Source: Massilia phosphatilytica
GTDB taxonomy: Bacteria; Pseudomonadota; Gammaproteobacteria; Burkholderiales; Burkholderiaceae_D
Reading direction: 5' to 3'
DNA length: 64,000 bases
Assembly: GCF_002968015.1 (NCBI RefSeq)
Contig: NZ_PUIP01000014.1
Coordinates: 1 to 64,000 of the forward strand
A program made the translations under genes and the position numbers. Positions 8,088 to 17,614 of this stretch are shown here, one piece after another (positions within the stretch are counted from its first letter, which is position 1; each line of letters opens with the position of its first letter). A model generated the notes under the pieces. That model was not told the origin of the DNA. It did no database searches and saw only the letters and a program-made list of their open reading frames with translations.

Positions 8088-8378
8088 GTGGAAAATTTAT
8101 ACGCGATCCTGGGCGTCGCGCCGAATGCCAGCGACGACGACATCAAGAAGGTCTACCGTTCGCTCGCCATGCGCTACCACCCGGACCGCAACCAGGCGCC
8201 GGGCGCGGAAGCGCGCTTCAAGGCCGTCACGAAGGCGTACGAGGTCTTGTCCGACCCCATCAAGCGCGCCGAATACGACCAGAGCGTGAACCACCGCATC
8301 GTGCTCGACGCGGAAAGCGAGGCGTTCGAGCTGTGGCGCTCGGTCTTCGCCCTCAATGGTGTGAACCTGGCCGCCTGA
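8088..8378 (+). CDS. Small J-domain (DnaJ-type) protein
   Basis: A 96-residue protein that is essentially one J domain: YAILGVAPNASDDDIKKVYR, the diagnostic HPD in YHPDRN, and a helix ending in YEVLSDPIKRAEYD. J domains stimulate the ATPase of DnaK-type Hsp70s. There is no glycine-rich or zinc region, so it is not DnaJ itself. The start is GTG 8088 with GGAGA 7 nt upstream. It is followed 29 bp later by a run of three uncharacterised genes on the same strand, suggesting co-transcription. The short C-terminal tail (about 66-96) has no recognised domain. Confidence 0.9.
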   Translation: MENLYAILGVAPNASDDDIKKVYRSLAMRYHPDRNQAPGAEARFKAVTKAYEVLSDPIKRAEYDQSVNHRIVLDAESEAFELWRSVFALNGVNLAA

Positions 8379-8407
8379 ATACGCATCCAACAGAATACGA
8401 GTCAATC

Positions 8408-8920
8408 ATGAAAAAAGTACATCCGGAGTTCGCCTTCCAGTCGCGCGAGCTGGAAGGCCAGATCGAAGGCACCCTGGGTGACCCGCCCAACCGCAAGAAC
8501 TACGACATGATGGTGCAGGCCCTCGTGTCCGAATACGCCAACGGCGACGGCCTCGATGACGTCAACATGATGGCGTTCGCCCTCGTCGACCGCATCCGCT
8601 TCACGGACCCGAAAGGCCTCATCCGCGAAGCCTATGATTACGAGGGCGGCGACCCGGCGAAGGTGTTTGCCATGGCCAACTGCGACGGCGACGACGAGGG
8701 CAAGGCCATGTACGCGGCCATCTGCGACAACCATCCGGACCTGGCGCGCCAGGCCATCGTGACGGCGTTCCTGTACAAGAACCAGGCCCGCTGGGAAGAC
8801 GACGACCAGTCGCTCGACCAGCTCGCGAAGGACGACGAGGGCGATGACGAGCTGGACGAAACGTCCGTCGGCGACGATTTCAGCCAGCTGTTCGACCAGG
8901 ACGGAGGTGACCGCGAATGA
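8408..8920 (+). CDS. Uncharacterised acidic protein
   Basis: 170 residues, starting at ATG 8408. It is highly acidic, especially the C-terminal third, which is rich in Asp and Glu (about 125-170). No signal peptide, transmembrane segment or catalytic motif was recognised. Its stop overlaps the next start (ATGA), which points to translational coupling with the 8917 gene. It may belong with the J-domain protein just upstream, but this is inferred from position only. Confidence 0.75.
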   Translation: MKKVHPEFAFQSRELEGQIEGTLGDPPNRKNYDMMVQALVSEYANGDGLDDVNMMAFALVDRIRFTDPKGLIREAYDYEGGDPAKVFAMANCDGDDEGKAMYAAICDNHPDLARQAIVTAFLYKNQARWEDDDQSLDQLAKDDEGDDELDETSVGDDFSQLFDQDGGDRE

Positions 8921-9699
8921 GCGACGACAACAAATCCAACCTGCCCGCGCTGACCAAGCAGGTCGGCGAGCTCGTGCTGGCCGGCTCGCTGCAGCACGCC
9001 GAGGAGGCGCTGTCGCAGGCCGCCGACGAGCATGGCGACTACGCCGTGGCCGAAGTGCTGTCCACCTTGCCGCCGCAAGTGACGGCGCTGCACCTGGCGG
9101 GCTTCGACGGCGCCAAGACCTCGGTTGCGACCCTGCTCGTGCCGCCGAAGGCGTGGGCCGAGAGCCTCGCGTATCTCGCCGCCACGTGGCCCGACGACAT
9201 GATCGAGGACGATCCCGAGCGTATCGCGGAAAACCTGTTCAACCACATCCACGGCATCGTCTACGCGACGGATGACGAGGACCGCCGCCACGACCTGCTG
9301 GCGGAAGCGTCCGCGACCGACTACGGCGCGACGGCGTTCGCCATCGTGTGGTCGCTGGCGCCGCGCGAGATCCTGGAAGTGGCCGGCGAGATCAACAACC
9401 GCGGCCCGCACATCAACGTGCACACGACGTCCGACAGCGACATCGTGCCGCTCGCCGTCGACCTGGCCAAGGCCAGCGAGGATGGCTGGCAGCGCTCGCT
9501 GCTGGAATTGTTCCCGGAATACCGCAACACGGCCGACCTCGCGGACGTCGAGCTGCCGGACGACCCGGACGAAGAGACGGAATTCCAGCAGCGCGGCACG
9601 CGCGAACTGCTGCACCGCCTGCGCAAGCAGGTGCCGTCCGTCCGCAGCCTGCAACGCCGCAGCGGCCGCCGCAGCATGGGCACGGACATCTTCTCGTGA
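8917..9699 (+). CDS. Uncharacterised protein, coupled to its neighbours
   Basis: 260 residues. ATG 8917 overlaps the previous stop by four bases. It is predominantly helical and acidic over most of its length, with a basic, Arg-rich C-terminus (about 225-255). No family was recognised. It lies in the middle of a run of three unknown genes without intergenic gaps, so it probably works together with the proteins at 8408 and 9717. Confidence 0.75.
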   Translation: MSDDNKSNLPALTKQVGELVLAGSLQHAEEALSQAADEHGDYAVAEVLSTLPPQVTALHLAGFDGAKTSVATLLVPPKAWAESLAYLAATWPDDMIEDDPERIAENLFNHIHGIVYATDDEDRRHDLLAEASATDYGATAFAIVWSLAPREILEVAGEINNRGPHINVHTTSDSDIVPLAVDLAKASEDGWQRSLLELFPEYRNTADLADVELPDDPDEETEFQQRGTRELLHRLRKQVPSVRSLQRRSGRRSMGTDIFS

Positions 9700-9716
9700 C
9701 GGGGGCGAGTGCATCG

Positions 9717-10595
9717 ATGCTGCCCGCAATCGTCATCGAAAAACTGCCCCGGCTGATCCGCGCGATCCGGCTGATCCCGCAACACGCCGATGCCGACGAG
9801 GCGGCCGGCCTCGCCGACGAACTGGCCGGCATCACGGCGATGGTGGCCGAGAAGTTCACCAACGACCGCACCGCCGAAGGCATCCAGCGCGCGCAGCTCC
9901 TGAGCATCGGCTGCGTGTCGCTGGGCCTGGAACATCTCGTTGAAACGGATGACGAACAGGGCGACCTGGACGCGCTCGACGTGCTGCTGGGCGAGGGCGC
10001 GGAGTTCGTGTTCCAGCAGGGCTTCCGGCTGGTCCGCGAACTGGCGGCGCTGCCGGAAGACACGCTGATCGGCGAGTTCGACAACGACCCCGTGTATTCC
10101 GCGCGGCGCCTGAAGGAATTGTTCGTCGACATCTGCACGGCCGACCCGGGCGAGACGTGGTCGGGCTACGAGCGCTACCTGGGCCAGCTGAAGCAGCGCC
10201 AGGATGTGCAGGCCGTCGTGCGCGCCGCGCAGTGGCTGCGCCGGCACCATTGGGAAGGCCCCGTCAAGGATCCGGACCTGAACGCGGAAGGCGTGATCGC
10301 ACTGGCGATCATCTTCGGCATCGAGGGCGGCGGACGCGTCGTCGCGCGCACGGGGCAGAAGGAATTCGAACGTTTCGTGCAGACCGTCCGCAAGGGCAAG
10401 CCGGACTTCGATGCCGGCTGGGCAGCGCTGCTGGCACAGATCCCGGCACCGCACCAGGCCATCATCGCGGACCGCATCCAGAGTTATCGCAACAGCGTGC
10501 TCCTGCAGAACATCGCGGGCAAGGTGCCGCTGAAGGAGCTGTTCGTGGAACTCGAGAACTATGCGGGTTCGGAAATCGACGCAGAGTATCCGTAA
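9717..10595 (+). CDS. Uncharacterised helical protein
   Basis: 292 residues if started at ATG 9717, which follows a G-rich GGGGGCGAG. GTG 9696, overlapping the preceding stop, would add seven residues and is an alternative. The protein looks all-helical and soluble, without signal peptide or known motif. It is the third gene of the tightly packed unknown cluster 8408-10595. Confidence 0.7.
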   Translation: MLPAIVIEKLPRLIRAIRLIPQHADADEAAGLADELAGITAMVAEKFTNDRTAEGIQRAQLLSIGCVSLGLEHLVETDDEQGDLDALDVLLGEGAEFVFQQGFRLVRELAALPEDTLIGEFDNDPVYSARRLKELFVDICTADPGETWSGYERYLGQLKQRQDVQAVVRAAQWLRRHHWEGPVKDPDLNAEGVIALAIIFGIEGGGRVVARTGQKEFERFVQTVRKGKPDFDAGWAALLAQIPAPHQAIIADRIQSYRNSVLLQNIAGKVPLKELFVELENYAGSEIDAEYP

Positions 10596-10741
10596 TCCTC
10601 AAATCCAGCAATTCAAGGGGCAGGCGTCGAGCTCGTCAATACGGTTCGTGCGCCCCCCGATTCCCAACAGGACTACCATTGCGCTCCAGCCCCGCATCCC
10701 GGGTGGATGTGGACACGAGCCATCAATGCAAGGAGTACGTC

Positions 10742-11062
10742 ATGTTGCAAGCAAACGAAATCCAGCAGCGATTCACTCATATTCAGCAAACCATTCAAGA
10801 GGCCCAGCAGGCCTGTCAGCAAGACGCGCCTAACGAGATCCGCGATTGCATCGAAAAACTGTCGCGCGAAGCCAAGCAGGCACAGAGCGTGATGCAATCG
10901 AACGACCAGCAGCGCATCCAGCAATGCGTGGACAGCCTGGAAGACATGGGGGACGAAGCCAAGCGCATCAGCCGCTCGCTGCCGACGATGCCTGCCCACG
11001 TGGAAGCCGCGGTGACCCGCGTGCACGCCGAACTGTCGGACCTGAAGCACAAGCTGCACTGA
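10742..11062 (+). CDS. Small helical (coiled-coil-like) protein
   Basis: 106 residues, starting at ATG 10742 with AAGGAG about 7 nt upstream. It is rich in Gln and Ala with heptad-like helices across nearly its whole length, and it has three Cys (near 24, 37 and 61). No known family was recognised. It stands 146 bp after the previous gene and converges directly with the MORN-protein gene, whose stop begins at 11063. Confidence 0.7.
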   Translation: MLQANEIQQRFTHIQQTIQEAQQACQQDAPNEIRDCIEKLSREAKQAQSVMQSNDQQRIQQCVDSLEDMGDEAKRISRSLPTMPAHVEAAVTRVHAELSDLKHKLH

Positions 11063-12121
11063 TCAGGGCTTGAGCGAAAAGCCGATGCGATAGGGGTAGA
11101 CCATCTCACAGGGCTGCCCCGCGCAGACGGCCGGTTTGTATGGGATCACGGCCGCCACGGCGGCGACAGCCTTGCGCGCCGCCTGGTCCTTCAGGCCGAG
11201 CGCCGTGACGTTGCGCGCCTTGCCGTCCGCTCCCACCAGCACGTACACGCTGACGCTGCCTTCCACCTGCGTCTCGCGAACAATGCGCGCCATCGCCTTG
11301 TAGAAGTCAGCGGGGCCGTTGGCCGGATACGGCGGCTCGTCCCCCGGCGCGAGCCCCTCGTATAAACTTTTGACCAGCGCCTGTTCCTCCGGCGAGAGGT
11401 CGTGGAATCCCTTGTTGGGCCGCACGGGGATGCCCATCGCCGCATCGTCGCGGTGCGTCGAGCCGGGCGTCGCGAAGTCGCGTTTGACGACGTAGTCGCC
11501 GCCGGACACCGAGATGGCGTCCGCTTGTCCCGGCACGCGCCCATCCTGCACGGCCGCCTCGCGCCCCGTGCCGCCCGCGTAGACGATCTTGCCCGGCCCG
11601 CTCGGCTTGCCGTCCTTCCAGCCGCCTTCGTAGCGGCCGCCGAGCACCCACGTCAGCACGCCGACGCCGTCGCGCTTGCCCTTTTTGAAGCCGCCCTTGT
11701 AGTCGTCGCCGTTCGCGTACAGGACTTCGGCCGAACCCGTGAGTTCGTCCATCCGGACGTCGCCCTCGTACTGGTCGCCGTCCGCGAAGCGGAAATACCC
11801 GACCCCGTCCGGCACGCCGTTCGTGAGCGGGCCTTTGTAGACGGTGCCGTCCGGATAGCGCAGCGTGACCTCGCCACGCACCCGGCCCGCGGCGAATTCC
11901 GCTTCCATTTTGTAGTGCTTGTTCTTCGCGTCATCCCATTCCAGCACACCCTTGCCGTCGGCGAAACCGGCCTTGCAGCCGCCGTTCCACGATGGCGTGG
12001 TTGCCGGCTGCGGCTTCACCGCGGCGAGACGGCAATCCGCCGCGCCCGTCCATGCCGGTGCTTCCTGCGCCATGGCCGGCGCCCCCAGGACCAGCAGCAA
12101 GACAGCGCCCGCGGTCTTCAT
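11063..12121 (-). CDS. Secreted MORN-repeat protein with TonB-like C-terminus
   Basis: 352 residues. ATG 12121 overlaps the stop of the upstream CoA-transferase gene (ATGA), so the two are coupled. The signal peptide MKTAGAVLLLVLGAPAMAQ is followed by four to five MORN-type repeats (about residues 60-200) with motifs such as YPDGTVYKGP, DGDQYEGD and GGRYEGGWKDGKPSGPG. The last ~100 residues resemble a TonB C-terminal/energy-transducer fold: GSVSVYVLVGADGKARNV, then a PAVCAGQPCEMVYPYRIGF ending. MORN repeats usually bind membrane or scaffold proteins; the real function here is unknown. Confidence 0.8.
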   Translation of the reverse strand: MKTAGAVLLLVLGAPAMAQEAPAWTGAADCRLAAVKPQPATTPSWNGGCKAGFADGKGVLEWDDAKNKHYKMEAEFAAGRVRGEVTLRYPDGTVYKGPLTNGVPDGVGYFRFADGDQYEGDVRMDELTGSAEVLYANGDDYKGGFKKGKRDGVGVLTWVLGGRYEGGWKDGKPSGPGKIVYAGGTGREAAVQDGRVPGQADAISVSGGDYVVKRDFATPGSTHRDDAAMGIPVRPNKGFHDLSPEEQALVKSLYEGLAPGDEPPYPANGPADFYKAMARIVRETQVEGSVSVYVLVGADGKARNVTALGLKDQAARKAVAAVAAVIPYKPAVCAGQPCEMVYPYRIGFSLKP

Positions 12122-13386
12122 ACGACGCCTCCCGCGCGCAATGCCGCGATGTCCTCGTCCGACTTGCCCAGCACGTCGCGCAAGACCTCGACCGTATGCT
12201 CGCCCAACAGCGGCGGCGCCTTGTCGCTCGTGGCCGGCGTGGCCGACATGCGCATCGGGCTGCGCACCAGTTTCACCGATCCGGCGGTCGGATGCGGCAG
12301 CGCGATCTCCATGCCGCGCGCGCGCACCTGCTCGTTGGCGAATACCTCGTCCAGGTCGTTGATCGGGCCGCACGGCACGCCGACGGCTTCCAGCAGTGCG
12401 ATCCAGTCTGCGCGTGTTTTCGCACGCACCATCTCGGCCAGCAGGGGCACGAGCACGTCGCGGTTTTGCACGCGCAACGGGTTGGTGGCGAAGCGCGGGT
12501 CATGTGCGAGGTCCGGGCGGCCGCCCGCGTCGACGAATTTCTGGTACTGCCCATCGTTGCCGGCGGCGACGATGATGTGGCCGTCGCTGCACGCGAACGT
12601 CTGGTACGGCACGATGTTCGCGTGGGCATTGCCCCAGCGCCTGGGCCGCTTGCCGCTGTTCAGGTAATTGCTGCCGACGTTCGCGAGCATCGCGACCTGC
12701 GTGTCCAGCAGCGCCATGTCGATGTGCTGGCCCTCGCCGGTGCGGTCGCGGTGGGTGAGCGCCGCGAGCACGGCGATGGTCGCGTACATGCCCGTCATCA
12801 GGTCCGTCAGCGCCACGCCGACTTTTTGCGGGCCGCCACCCGGCAGGTCATCGCGTTCGCCCGTCACGGACATCAGCCCGCCCATGCCCTGGATCAGGAA
12901 GTCGTAGCCGGCCCGGTGCGCGTACGGCCCGTCCTGGCCGAAGCCCGTGATCGAGCAGTACACGAGGTCCGGCCTGATGGCCTTCAGCGTGTCGTAATCG
13001 AGCCCGTAGCGCTTGAGGTGGCCGACCTTGAAGTTCTCCAGCACGACGTCGCAATGGCGCACCAGCTCGCGCAGCAGCGCCTGGCCTGGTGCGCTCGCGA
13101 TGTCGACGGTCAGCGACCGTTTGCCGCGATTCGCCGCCAGGTAATAGGCGGCTTCCGTGGTCGGCCGGCCTTCGGCGTCGGGCGCGTAGGGCGGGCCCCA
13201 GGCGCGCGTGTCGTCGCCGGCGCCGGGGCGCTCGATCTTGATCACGTCGGCGCCGAGGTCGGCGAGGTTCTGCGAGCACCACGGCCCGGCCAGCACACGC
13301 GACAGGTCGAGCACGCGGATGTGGCCCAGCGCGCCCTGCAAGCGATTGTCCGGACCGTTGTGCGGTCCGTTCGGATTGGATGCCAT
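12118..13386 (-). CDS. Family III CoA-transferase (CaiB/BaiF)
   Basis: Transfers CoA between carboxylic acids. At 422 residues it is typical of the family. It shows the N-terminal VLDLSRVLAGP, the NRGKRSLTVD segment, the glycine-rich GQDGPYAHRAGYD and the catalytic Asp in IDMALLDTQVA (about residue 223). Substrate cannot be read from sequence; relatives act on formyl-, succinyl-, glutarate- or mesaconate-type acids. It is 35 bp downstream of the antiporter gene and coupled to the MORN gene by a 4-bp overlap. Confidence 0.93.
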   Translation of the reverse strand: MASNPNGPHNGPDNRLQGALGHIRVLDLSRVLAGPWCSQNLADLGADVIKIERPGAGDDTRAWGPPYAPDAEGRPTTEAAYYLAANRGKRSLTVDIASAPGQALLRELVRHCDVVLENFKVGHLKRYGLDYDTLKAIRPDLVYCSITGFGQDGPYAHRAGYDFLIQGMGGLMSVTGERDDLPGGGPQKVGVALTDLMTGMYATIAVLAALTHRDRTGEGQHIDMALLDTQVAMLANVGSNYLNSGKRPRRWGNAHANIVPYQTFACSDGHIIVAAGNDGQYQKFVDAGGRPDLAHDPRFATNPLRVQNRDVLVPLLAEMVRAKTRADWIALLEAVGVPCGPINDLDEVFANEQVRARGMEIALPHPTAGSVKLVRSPMRMSATPATSDKAPPLLGEHTVEVLRDVLGKSDEDIAALRAGGVV

Positions 13387-13421
13387 CTTGTCTCCGATTG
13401 ATGAGTTGTTCTCGGCGCGGA

Positions 13422-15203
13422 TTATACGTCGCGCTCGTCACGCTCCCGCGAGCGCGCGTCGTCCAGCGCGGCGGCGAACTGGTCGCGCTCGCGGTCGACG
13501 ATCGCGTCGACGACGCGCTCGTCCAGTCCCATCCCTTCGAGCACGAAGGCCGACAGCTGCAGGCTCGCTTCCAGCGTCTCCGGCACGACGACGTTGGCGC
13601 CGGCCCGCTTGAGGGCGCGCGCATGCTTTTCGTCGCGCGAGCGCGCGTACAGCTGCACGTGCGGGAATTCGCGCCGGATGCCGCGCACGGCCTGCAGCGC
13701 CGAGGCGGGATGGTCCATCGTCAGCACGATCGCCGGCGCTTCGTCGGCATGCACGCGGCGCAGCAGTTCCGGCCGCGCCGCGTTGCCGAAATAAACCGGC
13801 ACGCCGTCCGCGTGCAGCCGCGACACGAGCTTCGCATTGTTCTCGAACGCGACGTACGGGATCTCCTGGGCCGCGAGCAGCTTGGCCAGTTGCTGTCCGA
13901 CGCGTCCGAAACCGGCGATGATCACGCGGCCGCGCGCCGCATCGAGCTCATTGTCGGCGAGGTGCGCGGCGGCGCCCTGGGCTTCCGTCGCCGACCGTTC
14001 GCCGATCGCATGCCCGATCCGCGCCAGCAGCGGCGTGATGAACAGCGACAGGCCGACGGCCAGCATCACGCGCGCGCCGAGGGCGCCGTCCAGCAGCTTC
14101 GATGCGATCGCGTAGCCGATCACGATGAACGCGAATTCGCCGCCCTGGCCCAGCAGCAGGCCGCCTTCGATCGCGCGGCCCCACGGCAGGCCGCCGAGCC
14201 GCAGCAGCGGCGCGACGACGAGGCCCTTGAGCAGCACGAGGCCCAGCACGGCGCACGCGAGCCACAGCGGCGCGTGGAGGATCTGCAGCGCGTCCATGCC
14301 CATGCCGACCGTCATGAAGAACAGTCCCATGAGCAGGCCCTTGAACGGTTCGACCATCAGCTCGACCTCGTGCTTGAATTCCGTCTCGGCGAGCAGCAGG
14401 CCGGCGATCAGCGCGCCCAGTGCCATCGACAGCCCGGCCAGGTGGGACAGCGCGGCGATGCCGAACGTCGACAGCAGGATCAGCGCCATGAACACGTCCG
14501 GCTGCCGATGGCGCGCGAAGGCGCGGAACAACGGGTGCACGACCTTGCCGCCGATGAGGTAGATGAGGGCGATGGCGCCTGCCGCCTTGGCCATCGCGAG
14601 CATGGCGATCAGCGCGACGTTCGCGCCGCCGCCGTCTTCCTTGCCGAGCGCACCGATCAGGATCAGGATCGGCACGACAGCGAGATCCTGCAGCATCAGC
14701 ACGGCGAACGCGGCCTGGCCGACGGGACTCGCGGTGCGCTGGCTCTCGGCCAGCAACTGCATCACGACGGCCGTGGACGACAGCGACAGCACGAGGCCCA
14801 GCACGAGCGCGGCGTCGAGCCGGCGGTCGAGCAGGAAATACGCCGCGCCGCCGATCAGCGCCGCGCACAGCACCACCTGTGCGCTGCCGATGCCGAAGAC
14901 CCAGCGCCGCATGGCCCACAGGCGCGCGGCGGACAGCTCCAGGCCGATCATGAACATCAGGAACAGCACGCCCAGCTCGGCCAGCATGGCCACGTTGTCG
15001 TTGTTGGGGAACGTGAACAGGCCGAGCGGCGCGAAATCCTGCGCCATGCGCCCGAGCCCGAACGGGCCGAGGAGGGCGCCGACGGCGAGGAAGCCCAGCA
15101 CCTGGTTGATGCGCAGGCGTTGCAGCAGCGGGATCAGGATGCCGGCAAGGGCGAGGAACAGCAGGATTTCGCGCAGGAAGGGGAACGCGTGTTGCTCTTG
15201 CAC
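13422..15203 (-). CDS. KefC-type monovalent cation:proton antiporter (CPA2)
   Basis: 593 residues starting at GTG 15203. The N-terminal ~400 residues hold about a dozen hydrophobic helices of the Na/H exchanger fold, including FLAVGALLGPFGLG and GGEFAFIVIGYAI. A cytosolic RCK_N (TrkA-N) nucleotide-binding domain follows (about 425-540), with IAGFGRVGQQLAKLL. Such proteins export potassium or exchange it for protons and are gated by the RCK domain. No ancillary KefF/KefG gene is adjacent. Confidence 0.92.
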   Translation of the reverse strand: MQEQHAFPFLREILLFLALAGILIPLLQRLRINQVLGFLAVGALLGPFGLGRMAQDFAPLGLFTFPNNDNVAMLAELGVLFLMFMIGLELSAARLWAMRRWVFGIGSAQVVLCAALIGGAAYFLLDRRLDAALVLGLVLSLSSTAVVMQLLAESQRTASPVGQAAFAVLMLQDLAVVPILILIGALGKEDGGGANVALIAMLAMAKAAGAIALIYLIGGKVVHPLFRAFARHRQPDVFMALILLSTFGIAALSHLAGLSMALGALIAGLLLAETEFKHEVELMVEPFKGLLMGLFFMTVGMGMDALQILHAPLWLACAVLGLVLLKGLVVAPLLRLGGLPWGRAIEGGLLLGQGGEFAFIVIGYAIASKLLDGALGARVMLAVGLSLFITPLLARIGHAIGERSATEAQGAAAHLADNELDAARGRVIIAGFGRVGQQLAKLLAAQEIPYVAFENNAKLVSRLHADGVPVYFGNAARPELLRRVHADEAPAIVLTMDHPASALQAVRGIRREFPHVQLYARSRDEKHARALKRAGANVVVPETLEASLQLSAFVLEGMGLDERVVDAIVDRERDQFAAALDDARSRERDERDV

Positions 15204-15254
15204 GGGATGGAGCCTTTATCGGATGGTCATCCCGGCAATTTTACGCGCCCGCCG

Positions 15255-17516
15255 TCACGCCTGGCGACTCTCCGCCATCAGGATCACTTCCTCCATCTCC
15301 TGGTCGATCTCGTTGCGCAGCTCGAGATAACGCCCCAGCGCATGGTCCAGCGACGGCAGCAGGATCCCGCGCTCGCTGTGCAGTCCCGTGTAGCGCGGCC
15401 GCGGCGCCGCGAAGCCGTACGACTCGGTCGATACCGCTTCCAGCCGGCTCGCGTCCACGCCCGCCCGCGCCGCCGCCTGTTCGGCCAGCTCCGCCCACGT
15501 CAGGGTGCCGACGTTGGCCAGGTGCCAGACGCCGGACTCGCCGTCGATCGCGAGGTCGAGGCAGGCATGCACGAGGTCCGGGACGTACGTCGGCGACACG
15601 GCCATGTCGTGCGCGGCGCGGAACGGTTCGCCCCGTTCCAGCGCCTGCAGCGCCAGCGTGACGAAGTTGTACTTGTCCCACGGGCCGAAGAACGCGCTCG
15701 TGCGCACGACGAGGGCGCCCGGGTGCTTGTCCTGCACGCGCAGCTCGGCCTCGGCCTTGCTGCGGCCGTACACGTTGAGCGGAGAAACCGCATCGCTTTC
15801 GACGTAGGGCCGGTCGAGCGCGCCGTCGAATACGAGGTCGCTGGAGAACGTCGTCAGGTGCACGCCGTGGCGGGCGCACGCGGCGGCCAGGATCGCGGGG
15901 CCGATCGCGTTCTCGCGGAAGCAGCGCTCGGCATCGCGTTCCGCATCGTCCACGCGCACGTAGCCGGCCGTGTTGACGACGGCCCAGGGCCGGTATTTGT
16001 CGAGCGCGCGGTCGACGGACGCCGGATCCGTGATGTCCATGTCCTGGCGCGACAGCAGCCGGTACGCGAGGTTGCGCTTGCGGCAGATGCGGGCGAACGC
16101 GCGGCCCAGCGTGCCCGTCGCGCCCGTGATCAGGATCGGTGCCGCATCCTTGCCGACGAGCGTGTGGCCGTCGGCCGTGATCGACGTCAGCGCATCCGGC
16201 GTCGCGACGGGCTGGCACAGCCACCGGCCCGGACGGCGCCACCAGCCCTGGCCGCGCAGCACGGGGTGCGACAGCGGCGTGCCGGCCGACAGCTCGCGCA
16301 TCATGCGCGCGACGGCCGTTGCCCGCGGTTCGGGGGCGCGCACGTCGAACGGGCCCGGTTCGTAATAGCCGCGGTTCTGCGTGACGAGACTGTTCCAGTC
16401 GAACGAGCCCAGCAGCGACCAGACGGTCACGGCGCGCAGGTCGACACCGTTCGCGCGCACTTCCTTGCCCGCTTCCCAGATCTCCAGCAGCCAGCGCAAT
16501 TGATCTTCGCGGTTGGCGTCGATGTGGGCTTCGGTGACCGCCAGCGGGATGTGGTACCGGTCCCAGATCTCGTGCAGCAGCGGGGCGATGCCGGCCGTGG
16601 GCGTCGCGAGCGCGCGCGAGGCCTCGATGTCGGCGCACGGAATGCCGTCAGCTACGCCGCGGTGGTGCGCCGGATAGCGGTCGGGACGGTGATCGAGCCA
16701 GCGCTCGCTCGTGACGTAGTAATTGACGCCGATGACGTCCGGCGGGCAAGTGTTCTCGCGGAACCACAGGAATTCTTCCGCCGGGATGCCCGTCTTCGTC
16801 AGGTAGTTCCACAGCGGGTGTTCCGGGCCGACCATGCCGCACAGCAGGTCCCACGCGAGCCAGCGACGCTCGTTGTAGAACTCGGCGACCGTGGCCATCT
16901 CGGGCGTGCTGTAGGTCTTGCCGAGGTCGTCCGTCTGCACGAGTTTCGCGTTCGGATTCACGGCGCGGATGGCGCGCATGGACAGCACCACGGCGCGGCA
17001 CTGGTTCAGCAGCGCCTGCACGAACGTGCGGTCATCACGGCCGTGCGGATACCAGACGCCGTACAGGCCGGCAAAGCGTGCCGTCGTGCACGGTTCGTTG
17101 ACGGGGGTGTAGTACTCGATCCATGGATAGCGCGCGGCCACGGCGCCGGCGTATTCCGCCAGCTGTTCCGCGAACGCGGGGTCGACGAGGCTCGTGTGGC
17201 GCGGGCCGCTGCCGTGGTGGATCAGGCCCGCGATGGGCGTGACGCCGTGGGCACGCAGCGCATTCAGGCGCTCGTCGGGCCAGGTCCAGTCGGCGGCGTG
17301 GATGCCGTCGGGCGCGGTGCGTTCCCACAGGATGGGGTAGCGGATGGCACGGATGCCGAGGGAAGCGAAACGGGCGATGTCGTCGGCCCGGGTGGCGTGG
17401 CCGTTACGGTCGAGCTGGTGAAAGTAGTCGTCGCGGACGCGGTTGACGGTGCATTCGAGGCCACCCCACAGTTCGAGGGGGCGGGCGTGGCTGTTCGTGC
17501 TCTTCGTAGAATTCAT
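15255..17516 (-). CDS. GH1-like glycosidase / RmlD-like sugar-nucleotide reductase fusion
   Basis: 753 residues in one uninterrupted frame. Residues about 10-430 look like a family 1 glycosidase: an acid/base TPVNEP segment (about 142-147) and a second-Glu region LAVTEAHID where classical enzymes have TENG. Residues about 470-750 are an extended SDR of the RmlD type with the NAD motif GATGTLGRAF, the SSDLVFDG strand and the catalytic YGRSK. RmlD enzymes reduce dTDP-4-keto-sugars. The GH1 half lacks an obvious TENG and may be a non-classical hydrolase. No signal peptide, so a cytoplasmic role is likely. First gene of an apparent minus-strand operon with the antiporter, CoA-transferase and MORN genes. 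Confidence 0.88.
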   Translation of the reverse strand: MNSTKSTNSHARPLELWGGLECTVNRVRDDYFHQLDRNGHATRADDIARFASLGIRAIRYPILWERTAPDGIHAADWTWPDERLNALRAHGVTPIAGLIHHGSGPRHTSLVDPAFAEQLAEYAGAVAARYPWIEYYTPVNEPCTTARFAGLYGVWYPHGRDDRTFVQALLNQCRAVVLSMRAIRAVNPNAKLVQTDDLGKTYSTPEMATVAEFYNERRWLAWDLLCGMVGPEHPLWNYLTKTGIPAEEFLWFRENTCPPDVIGVNYYVTSERWLDHRPDRYPAHHRGVADGIPCADIEASRALATPTAGIAPLLHEIWDRYHIPLAVTEAHIDANREDQLRWLLEIWEAGKEVRANGVDLRAVTVWSLLGSFDWNSLVTQNRGYYEPGPFDVRAPEPRATAVARMMRELSAGTPLSHPVLRGQGWWRRPGRWLCQPVATPDALTSITADGHTLVGKDAAPILITGATGTLGRAFARICRKRNLAYRLLSRQDMDITDPASVDRALDKYRPWAVVNTAGYVRVDDAERDAERCFRENAIGPAILAAACARHGVHLTTFSSDLVFDGALDRPYVESDAVSPLNVYGRSKAEAELRVQDKHPGALVVRTSAFFGPWDKYNFVTLALQALERGEPFRAAHDMAVSPTYVPDLVHACLDLAIDGESGVWHLANVGTLTWAELAEQAAARAGVDASRLEAVSTESYGFAAPRPRYTGLHSERGILLPSLDHALGRYLELRNEIDQEMEEVILMAESRQA

Positions 17517-17614
17517 AAATCACCAATGTGTTAGTTTTATTGCAACAAAAAATCCAGCATGGTCCCGAACTGGCAAAAAAGTCGGGGAAGCGTTTTGGCT
17601 TTCGAGCGGTGGCG

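Noticed and set aside
8088..8378. dnaJ itself
   Set aside because: Only the J domain is present; the Gly/Phe and zinc-finger regions are absent.
13380..17534. A 1384-codon open frame on the plus strand
   Set aside because: It is antisense to the antiporter and fusion genes, which have clear family motifs; the translated frame is Arg/Gln/His-rich, typical of GC-driven shadow frames.
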